A stretch of 56,014 nucleotides of DNA from assembly GCA_045636945.1 (NCBI GenBank), contig JAZTYO010000039.1, positions 1 through 56,014 on the forward strand, read 5' to 3'. Positions 6,920-15,103 of this stretch are shown in pieces (positions within the stretch are counted from its first letter, which is position 1; the number at the start of each line of letters is the position of its first letter). Made by a program: the position numbers and the translations under genes. The notes under the pieces are model-generated. The model was not told the origin of the DNA and did no database searches. It was given only the letters and a program-made list of their open reading frames with translations. This DNA is from UMGS172 sp045636945. GTDB lineage: Bacteria; Bacillota; Clostridia; Oscillospirales; Acutalibacteraceae.

Positions 6920-9025
6920 ATGGAATTGAAGATTGCACTTGCCGGAAACCCCAATAGCGGTAAGACCACGCTATTTAACGCTTTGACCGGTTCTAATCAG
7001 TATGTTGGAAACTGGCCAGGTGTAACGGTTGAGAAAAAAGAGGGAAAGCTCAAAAAACAAAAGGATGTAATATTGACCGACCTTCCTGGTGTATATTCAT
7101 TGTCGCCTTATACTTTGGAGGAGGTTGTTGCCCGTAACTATCTGTTGGACGAGCAACCCGATGCGATACTGAATATCGTCGACGGTACTAATATAGAGCG
7201 AAATCTTTATCTTACTACCCAGCTTATGGAGTTGGGTATCCCAGTTGTAATTGCTATTAATATGATGGATGTCGTCCGTAAAAGAGGCGATAAGGTTGAT
7301 ATAGAAATGCTCGGTCAGAAAATGGGCTGTAAGGTGGTTGAGATATCGGCTTTGAAGGGTGACGGCGTTGAAGAGGCTGCCGACGTGGCTATCGAAATGG
7401 CCAAACTCGGCAAATCGGTTCCTTCACATATTTTTTCGGGTGACATTGAGCATGCATTGGCACATATTGAAGAGGCTGCCATACACAATATGCCTGAAGA
7501 GCTTCAGCGTTGGTATGCCATCAAAATATTCGAACGCGATGATAAGGTGTTGGCTGAACTTAATATTGCACCTGAGATTTTAGCACATATTGAAAAGGAT
7601 ATTTCCTCGGTTGAAAAAAGAATGGACGATGATGCCGAGAGCATTATCACCAATGAACGTTATAATTACGTGGAAAACGTACTGAAAAGCTGTTATAAGA
7701 AAAAGCACGCAGGACGACTTTCAACCTCGGATAAGATTGACCGAATTGTCACCAACCGCATACTTGCACTGCCTATATTTGTGGCTGCAATAATGCTTGT
7801 TTACATATTGTCAATAGGAACAATCGGTGCTTGGTCGGTAGATTTTATGAACGATACCGTTTTTGGTGAATGGATTGTTCCGGCAGTGACCAACGGACTT
7901 GAAAGTATAGAGTGTGCACCGTGGCTCGTAAGTCTTATTGCCGACGGTATAATCGGAGGCGTAGGTGCAGTTTTGGGCTTTGTCCCTCAGATGGTCATTC
8001 TGTTTTTCCTCTTGTCCATACTTGAGGATTGCGGATATATGTCACGAGTTGCCTTTATTATGGACCGTTTGTTCCGCAAATTTGGTCTTTCGGGCAAGAG
8101 CTTTATCCCGATGCTGGTTGCTACGGGTTGTACCGTTCCGGGAATTATGGCTTCGCGCACCATCGAGCAGGACCGTGACCGCAAGATGACTGTTATGACA
8201 ACAGGATTTATTCCTTGTGGCGCTAAAATGCCTATCGTTGGCCTTTTGGCAGGAGCAATGTTCGGCGGAAGTGCTGTCGTTGCAACATCGGCATACCTTA
8301 TCGGCATAGGAGCCGTTGTGGTTTCCGGCCTCATACTTAAGAAAACAAAGCCGTTCAGAGGCAACCCTGCTCCGTTTGTTATGGAGCTCCCACAGTATCA
8401 TCTTCCTCAATTATCCAACGTATTGCGAACAACCTGGGAACGAGGTTGGTCATACATAAAGCGAGCAGGCACGGTTATCCTCGCCGCAAGCGTTGTTATC
8501 TGGATACTGAATTCTTTGTCGTTTGAGGGTGGCTTCCACTTCATCGGTGACGGCAACGAGGATTCTATACTCAATACTATCGGCAGCTTTATAGCTGTTA
8601 TCTTCAAGCCCTTGGGCTTCGGTCAGTGGCAGTCGGCCGTTGCAACCATTCTCGGTCTTGTAGCCAAGGAAGAGGTTGTTGGTGTATTTGGCACACTTGG
8701 TGCCACAGCCGAGTCAGGCTTTAATGAAATACTCGGCGGAAAGCTTGCAGGCTATTCCTTTATGATATTCAACCTTTTGTGTGCACCTTGCTTTGCTGCA
8801 ATGGGTGCAATCAGAAGAGAAATGAACAACTGGAAATGGTCGGTCGGTACTATCGCTTATATGTGTGGATTTGCTTATGCAATATCACTTATGGTGTACC
8901 AATTCGGTTTGCTTTTCGCCTTCGGAGAGTTCTCAGCAGGTACGGTTTTTGCAGTTGTTGTTTTGGCTGTAATGCTTTATATGCTTGTAAGACCCAACCC
9001 CAACAAGAGAAAGCAGAAAATTTAA
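6920..9025 (+). CDS. feoB: Ferrous iron transporter B
   Basis: A 701-residue Fe2+ transporter with a full N-terminal GTPase: G1 GNPNSGKTT (residues 9-17), the switch I NWPGVTVEKKEG, G3 DLPGVYSL and G4 NMMD. A helical spacer follows, and then the membrane part with two Gate motifs (CGYMSRVAFIMDRLFRKFGLSGKSFIPM and CGAKMPIV) and C-terminal helices ending in a basic tail. Length is normal for Firmicutes. The ribosome site is GAAAGAGG. It imports Fe2+ under anaerobic conditions and is preceded by feoA and followed by the Cys-rich partner. Confidence 0.97.
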   Translation: MELKIALAGNPNSGKTTLFNALTGSNQYVGNWPGVTVEKKEGKLKKQKDVILTDLPGVYSLSPYTLEEVVARNYLLDEQPDAILNIVDGTNIERNLYLTTQLMELGIPVVIAINMMDVVRKRGDKVDIEMLGQKMGCKVVEISALKGDGVEEAADVAIEMAKLGKSVPSHIFSGDIEHALAHIEEAAIHNMPEELQRWYAIKIFERDDKVLAELNIAPEILAHIEKDISSVEKRMDDDAESIITNERYNYVENVLKSCYKKKHAGRLSTSDKIDRIVTNRILALPIFVAAIMLVYILSIGTIGAWSVDFMNDTVFGEWIVPAVTNGLESIECAPWLVSLIADGIIGGVGAVLGFVPQMVILFFLLSILEDCGYMSRVAFIMDRLFRKFGLSGKSFIPMLVATGCTVPGIMASRTIEQDRDRKMTVMTTGFIPCGAKMPIVGLLAGAMFGGSAVVATSAYLIGIGAVVVSGLILKKTKPFRGNPAPFVMELPQYHLPQLSNVLRTTWERGWSYIKRAGTVILAASVVIWILNSLSFEGGFHFIGDGNEDSILNTIGSFIAVIFKPLGFGQWQSAVATILGLVAKEEVVGVFGTLGATAESGFNEILGGKLAGYSFMIFNLLCAPCFAAMGAIRREMNNWKWSVGTIAYMCGFAYAISLMVYQFGLLFAFGEFSAGTVFAVVVLAVMLYMLVRPNPNKRKQKI

Positions 9026-9041
9026 GTAAAGGGTTGATTTT

Positions 9042-9194
9042 ATGAATTTACCAACGATTATAGTTGCGTTATGTGTAGCGGCAGTCTTTGTTGCAATAGT
9101 CGTTGCAGGTATTCGCAATAAGAAAAAAAGTAAGAAGTCTTGCTCATGCGGTGGAAACTGCGGACAATGTAACCTTTGCCAACCTAAAAAATAA
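9042..9194 (+). CDS. FeoB-associated Cys-rich membrane protein
   Basis: A 50-codon gene 16 bp after feoB with ribosome site AAAGGG. It encodes one transmembrane helix (TIIVALCVAAVFVAIVVAGI), then a lysine-rich stretch and a cysteine cluster CSCGGNCGQCNLC. This matches the short FeoB-associated Cys-rich proteins of Clostridia. The membrane anchor with five cysteines facing one side suggests iron handling at the transporter; that role is inferred from context. It is the last gene of the operon. Confidence 0.9.
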   Translation: MNLPTIIVALCVAAVFVAIVVAGIRNKKKSKKSCSCGGNCGQCNLCQPKK

Positions 9195-9216
9195 CATCTG
9201 ATAATCCAAAAGATAG

Positions 9217-9247
9217 GCCACCGTTTGACAAAAACGGTGGCTTTGTT
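9217..9247 (+). terminator. Terminator of the feo operon
   Basis: GCCACCGTTT (9217-9226) pairs with AAACGGTGGC (9232-9241), then a short T-rich tail. Confidence 0.85.
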
Positions 9248-9271
9248 ACTTTAACATTTAATAAATCACAC

Positions 9272-9300
9272 TTGTAAACGGTGAAATTTTGTGGTACAAT
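9272..9300 (+). promoter_or_regulatory. Sigma-A promoter of the 9335 gene
   Basis: TTGTAA at 9272-9277, 17 bp, TACAAT at 9295-9300. Confidence 0.65.
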
Positions 9301-9334
9301 ATGACTACTGATTTCAACCGAAAGGAAGTTTATA

Positions 9335-10231
9335 ATGGCAAACAAGAGAAAACCACTGAACTCGGTTGAGGAGCAAAGAGCACGTCAGCAGGAGTTGATT
9401 GAACTCAAACGTCAAAGAGAGGTTTTTAACGAAAATCCTGACGAATATAAGCCTGAAACGGAAGAACCGCAGTTTGTTCAGTCGACGGCCAGCCGTATAT
9501 CGAATTTTTGGTATTACAGTAAATTTGTAATAGGCTTTATTGTTATTGTAGTGCTTATTATGGGAATAAGTATATATTCTTGCGTTTCAAAAACCGAGTA
9601 TGACCTCACAATAGTTATGTACTTCAAGACCTATGCCAACAGTACGATGAGTGAAAACCTTGCTACTATTGCCGAGCAATACTGTGAGGACTATAATCAC
9701 GACGGCAAGGTTGAGGTTTTGGTTGTAAACTGTTCTATCCCCGATGACCAACGCTTGACCGACACCGACGGCGCCACAAGACTTTTGGGACAGTTCCAAA
9801 ACGAGGAGGCTATAGTTTATATTGTTGACAAAGCGGCTTATGACGACCTTGCAGACTCGTTTGGCTACGATTTCCTCGATAATTCGCTCGATCTACCTCA
9901 GCTTGACGGAACAGCATTTTATCTTAACGGAACGGCATTTGATGCGGCATTCAACGTCGTAAGCGAGGATTATACCACGAACTTTGACTATTATCTTATG
10001 CGCCGTGCAATAAACGAGAACTCAACCGCCAATAAAGGTGACGTATCGGAGCATGTTTACCGTGCCGAGCAATTTATCAAGGCATATATGAAGGACCCGT
10101 ATTTAAATGGTGGTAATCCGCTTGAATCGAGCCCGTCAAGTACGGTTTCGAGCAGTGACGCAACATCCTCAAAAACCGAAGATACCGAGTCGACAAACGA
10201 AAGCACGAACGTTACAACATCGGGAGAATAA
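9335..10231 (+). CDS. Single-pass membrane protein of unknown function
   Basis: 298 residues. The cytosolic N-terminus is a charged helix (EEQRARQQELIELKRQREVF), a transmembrane helix follows at about 63-82 (KFVIGFIVIVVLIMGISI), and the rest is outside. The extracellular part begins TEYDLTIVMYFKTYANSTMSENLATIAEQY, contains NHDGKVEVLVVNCS and a LDGTAFYLNGTAF stretch, and resembles the alpha/beta core of substrate-binding proteins only loosely. From about residue 262 it is a disordered Ser/Thr/Glu-rich tail. I do not recognise a family. Own promoter, good ribosome site (GAAAGGAAG), stand-alone. Confidence 0.75.
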   Translation: MANKRKPLNSVEEQRARQQELIELKRQREVFNENPDEYKPETEEPQFVQSTASRISNFWYYSKFVIGFIVIVVLIMGISIYSCVSKTEYDLTIVMYFKTYANSTMSENLATIAEQYCEDYNHDGKVEVLVVNCSIPDDQRLTDTDGATRLLGQFQNEEAIVYIVDKAAYDDLADSFGYDFLDNSLDLPQLDGTAFYLNGTAFDAAFNVVSEDYTTNFDYYLMRRAINENSTANKGDVSEHVYRAEQFIKAYMKDPYLNGGNPLESSPSSTVSSSDATSSKTEDTESTNESTNVTTSGE

Positions 10232-10239
10232 GTTGAAAA

Positions 10240-10263
10240 GGGAACGGTGGTAACACCGTTCCC
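10240..10263 (+). terminator. Hairpin between 9335 gene and tRNA-Arg
   Basis: GGGAACGGTG (10240-10249) pairs with CACCGTTCCC (10254-10263) around GTAA. A strong stem but followed by AAAAC rather than T, so termination is uncertain. Confidence 0.45.
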
Positions 10264-10283
10264 AAAACATAAATTGAAAATAA

Positions 10284-10360
10284 CCGCCTGTGGCGCAGCT
10301 GGATAACGCAGCAGATTCCGATTCTGAAGAACGGGGGTTCAAATCCCTTCAGGCGGGCCA
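10284..10360 (+). tRNA. tRNA-Arg (anticodon CCG)
   Basis: Acceptor arms CCGCCTG and CAGGCGG pair over seven bases, followed by G and an encoded CCA. The anticodon loop TTCCGAT has CCG at the anticodon position after T33; the T-arm is GGGGG-TTCAAAT-CCCTT. It reads CGG arginine codons. Confidence 0.93.
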
Positions 10361-10363
10361 AAA

Positions 10364-10396
10364 AAAATCCTCGAACTTATTTCGGGGATTTTTTTA
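10364..10396 (+). terminator. Terminator after tRNA-Arg
   Basis: AAATCCTCGAA (10365-10375) pairs with TTCGGGGATTT (10381-10391) and runs into seven T. Confidence 0.85.
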
Positions 10397-10479
10397 CTTT
10401 TTACCTGTTACTTCTTCACTCTTCCCTCAAAAGTTCTTGGTTTTTTGAAGTTATAAGTAAAAAGTAAGAGGTAAGAAGT
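10396..10479. repeat. Imperfect palindromic intergenic element
   Basis: A 28-bp arm at 10396-10423 matches the complement of 10452-10479 at about 20 positions (core TTACCT-TTACTT). The inner part CTTCCCTCAAAA / TTTTTTGAAG can extend the stem. No coding potential. The next 80 bp to the hairpin at 10563 hold only a small CGGCGTTGCCG dyad. Confidence 0.5.
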
Positions 10480-10562
10480 TTATGTGTCGGCGTTGCCGAC
10501 GAATAATTAATAATATATAACAGTTCGAATCTCGAAAATGTGAGAGGCATTAAGGGCAAACC

Positions 10563-10593
10563 AAAGCACCAACCGAGTGGTGGGTGCTTTTTG
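10563..10593. terminator. Terminator-like hairpin before the leftward zinc-ribbon gene end
   Basis: AAAGCACCAACC pairs with GGTGGGTGCTTT around GAG, flanked by A and T. It can serve the leftward gene ending at 10621 and read-through from the left. Confidence 0.7.
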
Positions 10594-10620
10594 TAGGTTT
10601 ATAAGTTTACAGGTTTTCGG

Positions 10621-11274
10621 TTATCTTCTGCCTTTTTGGCGGTCGATGGCTCTTCCCAATATTTCCATATTGGCTTTGGCCTTGGCAAGGTTGATAATAA
10701 TAAAAATCATTGCGATTCCGTTGAAAAATGCACTAAAAACAATCATTCCGATATTGGTGCAACGTGAAACAACTGTTCCAAGGTCACGGTCTAACAGACC
10801 TAAATACTCGTCGCATTTCGGAACCATCTTGAAGCCGATGAAAACCATAGGTGCCACGAACACACTTAAAACAAGGTATATGATGCCCGTGGAAATGTAC
10901 ATATCCTCACGATAACCTCTTGCATCGGTAGCCATCAAAAAGAAAATCATTGATATGAATACCAAAAGACCGGTGGTGACGGCAAGAACTATCGTGCCAA
11001 CCTTCCAAGCGGTGCGCTCAAAGTTCAGAAACTGTCTCAATGTGTTGACCTGCTCCTGCTCCTGAGCAATAAAATAATCCTCGGAAATGGTTACGGGTTG
11101 GGATTGGTTGTAGGCGTTGTTGTAATTGCCTGTGTTATAGTTGTAACATCCATTGTCGGGTGTGGGATTAGCGTTGGGAGTGGGATTTTGTGCAGGTGTG
11201 GTAGGTGCTCCGCAACCGTTACAAAATCTAAATTCCTCCTCCAACTGCTTTCCGCAATGTGCACAGAATTTCAT
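10621..11274 (-). CDS. Zinc-ribbon membrane protein, 217 aa
   Basis: The N-terminus is a zinc ribbon (FCAHCG then FCNGCG: C4, C7, C18, C21). A Pro/Asn/Tyr-rich linker follows (PNANPTPDNGCYNYNTGNYNN), then a helix and about three transmembrane segments (VGTIVLAVTTGLLVFISMIFF, STGIIYLVLSVFVAPMVFIGF, IGMIVFSAFFNGIAMIFIII). The ATG lies behind AAGGAGGT. This is the common zinc-ribbon-plus-membrane family of Clostridia with no established function. It is one of five zinc-ribbon genes in the window but has its own type of membrane domain. Confidence 0.85.
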   Translation of the reverse strand: MKFCAHCGKQLEEEFRFCNGCGAPTTPAQNPTPNANPTPDNGCYNYNTGNYNNAYNQSQPVTISEDYFIAQEQEQVNTLRQFLNFERTAWKVGTIVLAVTTGLLVFISMIFFLMATDARGYREDMYISTGIIYLVLSVFVAPMVFIGFKMVPKCDEYLGLLDRDLGTVVSRCTNIGMIVFSAFFNGIAMIFIIINLAKAKANMEILGRAIDRQKGRR

Positions 11275-11382
11275 AATATTACCTCCTTGGGTGATTTATG
11301 AATATATTATAGCATTTAAACTCCTCAACTGCAACAACTGTTTGATGCATATTGAAAATTTTTGTTACCGGCGGTATTTCGA

Positions 11383-11412
11383 TTGACAAACATCAGCCGC
11401 TTGTGATAAAAT
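11383..11412 (+). promoter_or_regulatory. Sigma-A promoter of the 11444 gene
   Basis: TTGACA at 11383-11388, 18 bp, TAAAAT at 11407-11412. Confidence 0.65.
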
Positions 11413-11443
11413 CATTATAATCAAACCGATGGGGGATATAAGT

Positions 11444-11842
11444 ATGCTTTTAAGAGTTAAATGTAGTTGCGGAGAGGTTTTGAACGCTGCACCGGGGTCT
11501 TGCTGTCCCAAGTGTCATCAGCCGTTGCCGTTTCATCCCGATGCCGTTATAGTTTTGTACCGCAAGGGCTCGCCCTTGGGTATTGCAGGTGGCTTCGGAC
11601 TTTATCTCAACGGTGAGCCGTACGGATATATCGGCAACCGCGAGACCGTAAAGATTCCTTTGAAGTATGGCCAGTACAATCTTCACGTTGCCTGCGGTAT
11701 GAACCGCCGTTGTACCGACCTTATTTTCAATCTCACTCCCGAAAACCGCCATGCTTATGCCAAGGTATGGATGAAACCGGGCTTCTGGTCCAACACCTTT
11801 GTGCTTGAACCTGCAACCCCCGACGAAATGCCGATAAAGTAA
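11444..11842 (+). CDS. Zinc-ribbon protein with C-terminal beta domain, 132 aa
   Basis: The N-terminal ribbon uses CSCG and CCPKC cysteines (about residues 6-23). The rest is soluble and beta-rich (VIVLYRKGSPLGIAGGFGLYLNGEPYGYIGNRETVKIPLKYGQYNLHV), reminiscent of PEGA- or DUF2846-type domains that carry a decorated beta-sandwich. There is no membrane segment. ATG 11444 lies eight bases after GGGGG; the ATG at 11429 precedes that site and was rejected. The function is unknown. A Trp T-box transcript starts right after it. Confidence 0.75.
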   Translation: MLLRVKCSCGEVLNAAPGSCCPKCHQPLPFHPDAVIVLYRKGSPLGIAGGFGLYLNGEPYGYIGNRETVKIPLKYGQYNLHVACGMNRRCTDLIFNLTPENRHAYAKVWMKPGFWSNTFVLEPATPDEMPIK

Positions 11843-11854
11843 GGTAATACACTA

Positions 11855-11883
11855 TTGACATTGCTATATTTGAGTGATATAAT
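11855..11883 (+). promoter_or_regulatory. Consensus promoter of the trpB leader
   Basis: Perfect TTGACA (11855-11860), 17 bp, TATAAT (11878-11883), with TGA ahead of the -10. This is the strongest promoter match in the window. Confidence 0.85.
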
Positions 11884-11888
11884 GTAAA

Positions 11889-12151
11889 AAACAAACCGTT
11901 GAGGCGGAGATAACGGCGTCAAATGCCTTTACAGAGAGTCCGTGTTGCTGAGAATCGGACAAGAAACAAGTCGTCAAATGGACCGCTGAGGGTGCAGTGA
12001 AAAGGGAAACCTTAGTATTCTGCAACGTGAGGGCTACGTCAGTGCCAAGGGTATGAAGTACCTCAAAGTGCGTGTTTTTCACGAAGCAAGGTGGCACCGC
12101 GGATAATTTTTGATTATTCGTCCTTGGCAAATTATTGCCGAGGACTTTTTT
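11889..12151 (+). promoter_or_regulatory. Trp-specific T-box leader
   Basis: The conserved T-box sequence AAGGTGGCACCGCGG lies at 12088-12102, followed by the terminator hairpin GTCCTTGGCA/TGCCGAGGAC with T-run at 12120-12151. Stem I carries an AGAGAG element (about 11932-11937), and the probable specifier triplet is TGG at 11979-11981 in AAATGGACC, followed by a purine as usual. Uncharged tRNA-Trp would stabilise the antiterminator and turn on trpB. The specifier is read by eye from position and is consistent with the downstream gene. Confidence 0.9.
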
Positions 12152-12253
12152 GTTGCATTGGAGAGAAAAATATGATAATATTATCCGGACGATGGCGTTG
12201 CCGTAATTTGATTTGAAGCTTACCTATATTTATATATTTTGGAGGATTTTAAA

Positions 12254-13474
12254 ATGAAACTTAACGGTGTTGATTTTGAAACATACTTTAACAATTACCC
12301 TGACAAGGACGGATATTTCGGGAAGTACGGCGGTGTTTATATCGACGATAAATTGAAAGTCGCAATGGCCGAGATTACCGAGGCTTACTTTTCTATCTGT
12401 CAGTCACGTAAATTTATTGCAGAGCTTCGAAGAATCAGAAAAGAGTTCCAGGGCAGACCCACTCCCGTAACCCACCTTGAAAGACTTTCGGATGCTTTGG
12501 GCGGTAAGGTTCAGCTTTATGCAAAGCGTGAGGATCTTAACCATTCGGGTGCACACAAGCTCAATCACTGTATGGGTGAGGCTTTGCTTGCCAAGTATAT
12601 GGGCAAGAAGAAGGTTATTGCCGAAACAGGTGCAGGTCAGCACGGTGTTGCGCTGGCTACCGCTGCCGCATATTTCGGTCTTGAATGTGACATTTATATG
12701 GGCTCGGTTGATATTAAAAAGCAGGCTCCCAACGTTGCACGTATGAAAATCTTAGGTGCTAATGTTGTTGAGGTTACTCACGGTTTGAAAACCTTAAAAG
12801 AGGCTGTTGATGCCGCTTTTGACGCATATAGCAAGGAGTATAAGGATTCTATCTACTGCATAGGCTCTGTCTTGGGTCCTCATCCGTTCCCGATGATGGT
12901 TCGTGACTTCCAGAGCGTTGTCGGTATCGAAGCCCGTGAGCAGTTTATCGAAATGACCGGTCATCTGCCAACATCTATCGTTGCTTGTGTTGGCGGTGGT
13001 TCCAATGCTGCAGGTCTGTTTGCAGGATTTCTTAACGACCCTGTCGATATTTACGGAATCGAGCCTTTGGGCAGAGGTCCCAAGCTTGGCGACCATGCCG
13101 CAAGTCTTAAATACGGTACCGAGGGTATTATGCATGGCTTTAACAGTATTATGCTTAAGGACGAAAACGGTGATCCTGCACCCGTTTACTCGGTAGCATC
13201 GGGTCTTGACTATCCTTCCTCGGGTCCCGAGCATGCATTTTTGCAGGATATCGGCCGTGTTAAGTACGATGTAATCGACGACGAGGAAACCATTGATGCA
13301 TTCTTCAAGCTTGCTCGCTTGGAGGGTATCATCCCTGCAATCGAGTCTTCGCACGCAGTTGCCTACGGTATGAAGCTTGCCAAGACTATGGACCACGGCT
13401 CAATTCTTATCAACCTTTCGGGTCGCGGTGACAAGGATATGGACTACGTTCTCGAAAACTTCGGTATAAGATAA
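12254..13474 (+). CDS. trpB: Tryptophan synthase beta chain (orphan)
   Basis: 406 residues. It makes L-tryptophan from indole and serine with PLP. The PLP lysine is K102 in HSGAHKLN, the phosphate loop is CVGGGSNAAG (about 246-254), and the substrate loop ETGAGQHGVA is present. Length and start (YFGKYGGVYI) fit the TrpB1 type. ATG 12254 follows GGAGG; the in-frame ATG at 12239 overlaps that site. No trpA, trpC or other trp gene adjoins it, and it is the only gene behind the T-box, so it may serve indole salvage. Confidence 0.95.
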   Translation: MKLNGVDFETYFNNYPDKDGYFGKYGGVYIDDKLKVAMAEITEAYFSICQSRKFIAELRRIRKEFQGRPTPVTHLERLSDALGGKVQLYAKREDLNHSGAHKLNHCMGEALLAKYMGKKKVIAETGAGQHGVALATAAAYFGLECDIYMGSVDIKKQAPNVARMKILGANVVEVTHGLKTLKEAVDAAFDAYSKEYKDSIYCIGSVLGPHPFPMMVRDFQSVVGIEAREQFIEMTGHLPTSIVACVGGGSNAAGLFAGFLNDPVDIYGIEPLGRGPKLGDHAASLKYGTEGIMHGFNSIMLKDENGDPAPVYSVASGLDYPSSGPEHAFLQDIGRVKYDVIDDEETIDAFFKLARLEGIIPAIESSHAVAYGMKLAKTMDHGSILINLSGRGDKDMDYVLENFGIR

Positions 13475-13539
13475 ATTTTAAGAATAACTATAAAAAATTA
13501 TAAACAACTAAAAAACTTATTAAAAACCATTTAAAAACA

Positions 13540-13663
13540 GAACCTCCCCTTGTCAGGGGAGGTGGATGCGGTGAAACCGCAGACGGAGGGGGTAGTCCGT
13601 TTTTGTTCTCTCCCTCCGTCATTTTCTTGCTAAAATGCCACCTCCCTCGTCAGAGGGAGGTTC
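13540..13663. repeat. 124-bp palindromic interspersed element
   Basis: The ends are GAACCTCCC and GGGAGGTTC. Within it, four nested dyads are seen: CCTCCCCT-TGTCA-GGGGAGG at the left, GCGGTGAAACCGC, GACGGAGGG with CCCTCCGTC in the middle, and CCTCCCTCGTCAGAGGGAGG at the right. The whole could fold into a multi-stem RNA. It lies between convergent genes, so it may also terminate both. The two arms are close to mirror copies, typical of a MITE-like or REP-like repeat. No coding potential. Confidence 0.7.
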
Positions 13664-13680
13664 TTTATAAATATTATTGT

Positions 13681-14970
13681 TTATGAATGGTGGGTTACTT
13701 CACCTATACAGAAGTCATCTTTTATTGTGGTGAGGTTTACGGTTATAATATCGTTTTCGCGGTTGTTGGGTGCTTTAACCTTGACACGGGTGTAGTTTTC
13801 GGTATAGCCCTCCCAAACGCCGTCAACCTCGGTTTCAAGCAGTACCTTGGCAACATTTCCAAGCTGTGATTTCAAGAAATCTTGCTCTGATGCGGTGCAT
13901 ATTTCCTGCATGATACGGCTTCGTTCCTGCTTGACTTGTGGGTCAATCTGGTCGGTACGTTTGGCGGCAACGGTGCCCTCGCGAATTGAATAAACAAAGG
14001 TGTGTGACCTTGCAAAGCCGATTTCCTTCATAAAATCGCAGGATGCTTTGAAGTCATCGTCAGATTCGCCTGCAAAACCAACCATAATGTCGGTTGTGAT
14101 GGACGGATTTTGAAATTTAGCCCTTATCCTAACCACAAGGTCACGGTAAAATGCCGTGTCATACTTGCGGTTCATTTCTTTTAATGTTTTGTCACAGCCT
14201 GATTGAAGCGATAGGTGGAATTGCGGACAAAACTTTTCGTTATGGCTAAGTCGGTCCAATGCGTTGTCGCTTATCTGGTCACATTCAAGAGAGCCTAAAC
14301 GCACACGCTTGATACCGTCAACCGAGGATACTGCCTCAACGGCATCGCACAGCTCAAACCCCGTGTCCTTGCCGAATGCCGAAAGATTTATTCCGACAAG
14401 CACAATTTCTTTATAACCCTTTTGGGCCAAGGCTTCGGCCTCTTTGCGGATAGATTCCAACGACCTCGACCTTACGCGTCCACGGGCATAAGGAATGATG
14501 CAATAGGAACAAAAACGGTTGCAACCGTCCTCGACTTTTATAAAACCGCGAGTATGCTCGTCCATTTTAGTAACACCGATGTCGGTATAGGTCTTGTGAT
14601 GCTCGGTTACTAAAATTCGCTCGTCACAGCCACTCATAGCATTAAGAACCGTTTCGGGAAGTTTGTCGTAATCGGTGTTGCCGATTACAAGGTCAACCTC
14701 GGAAATCTCGGCCGATTCTTTAGGGAATGCCTGTGCCATACATCCCGTCAGTACAATAAAAGCGTTGGGGGAGTTGCGGCGGAGTTTGCGGACGGTTTGC
14801 CTTGTTTTGCGATTGCTTTCGGCCGTTACGGTGCAGGAATTGACAACGATAATGTCGCTCGGCTGTTCAAAGGGTACGACACCGACTCCAAGCGATTCGA
14901 AAATCTCGCCCAAAGCCTCGGATTCATACTGATTAACCTTGCAACCCAGCGTGTAAAAAGAAACCGTCAT
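13681..14970 (-). CDS. mtaB: tRNA ms2t6A methylthiotransferase MtaB
   Basis: 429 residues. It adds a methylthio group to t6A37 of ANN-decoding tRNAs. The N-terminal UPF0004 cluster cysteines are C10, C46 and C77; the radical-SAM cluster is CNRFCSYC at C150, C154, C157; a TRAM-like C-terminal domain follows (LLETEVDGVWEGYTENYTRVKV). The TLGCKVNQYES start is typical of MtaB rather than MiaB or RimO. ATG 14970 lies behind GGAGAG; upstream in-frame codons are hydrophobic and non-family. A ThuA-like gene lies upstream, separated by a terminator. Confidence 0.92.
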   Translation of the reverse strand: MTVSFYTLGCKVNQYESEALGEIFESLGVGVVPFEQPSDIIVVNSCTVTAESNRKTRQTVRKLRRNSPNAFIVLTGCMAQAFPKESAEISEVDLVIGNTDYDKLPETVLNAMSGCDERILVTEHHKTYTDIGVTKMDEHTRGFIKVEDGCNRFCSYCIIPYARGRVRSRSLESIRKEAEALAQKGYKEIVLVGINLSAFGKDTGFELCDAVEAVSSVDGIKRVRLGSLECDQISDNALDRLSHNEKFCPQFHLSLQSGCDKTLKEMNRKYDTAFYRDLVVRIRAKFQNPSITTDIMVGFAGESDDDFKASCDFMKEIGFARSHTFVYSIREGTVAAKRTDQIDPQVKQERSRIMQEICTASEQDFLKSQLGNVAKVLLETEVDGVWEGYTENYTRVKVKAPNNRENDIITVNLTTIKDDFCIGEVTHHS

Positions 14971-15061
14971 AAAACTCTCCAAAAGGTAATTTATATTTAT
15001 CAATGGTATTATACTGCAAAAAGGAATCCAAATCAACAGTAATATTTTTGATGCAAAAAAC

Positions 15062-15092
15062 AAAACCGTCCCAAGCTTTAGGCTCGGGACGG
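15062..15092 (-). terminator. Terminator after the ThuA-like gene
   Basis: CCGTCCCAAGC pairs with GGCTCGGGACGG around TTTA; on the minus strand it ends in TTTTG then TTTTTT. Confidence 0.85.
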
Positions 15093-15103
15093 TAATTTAG
15101 ATA

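Noticed and set aside
10515..10560. GTTCGAATCTC resembles a tRNA T-arm remnant near tRNA-Arg
   Set aside because: Only the loop-like motif matches; no acceptor or anticodon part can be aligned around it.
12239..12254. Longer trpB start at ATG 12239
   Set aside because: That ATG would overlap the GGAGG ribosome site that serves ATG 12254 and adds residues not typical of TrpB.
13475..13539. Short A/T-rich gap after trpB as a terminator
   Set aside because: No stem here; the palindromic element at 13540 probably stops transcription instead.
13687..13869. Short rightward frames inside mtaB, glgC, glnS and similar genes
   Set aside because: All lie opposite well-identified genes, lack ribosome sites and show no protein family features.
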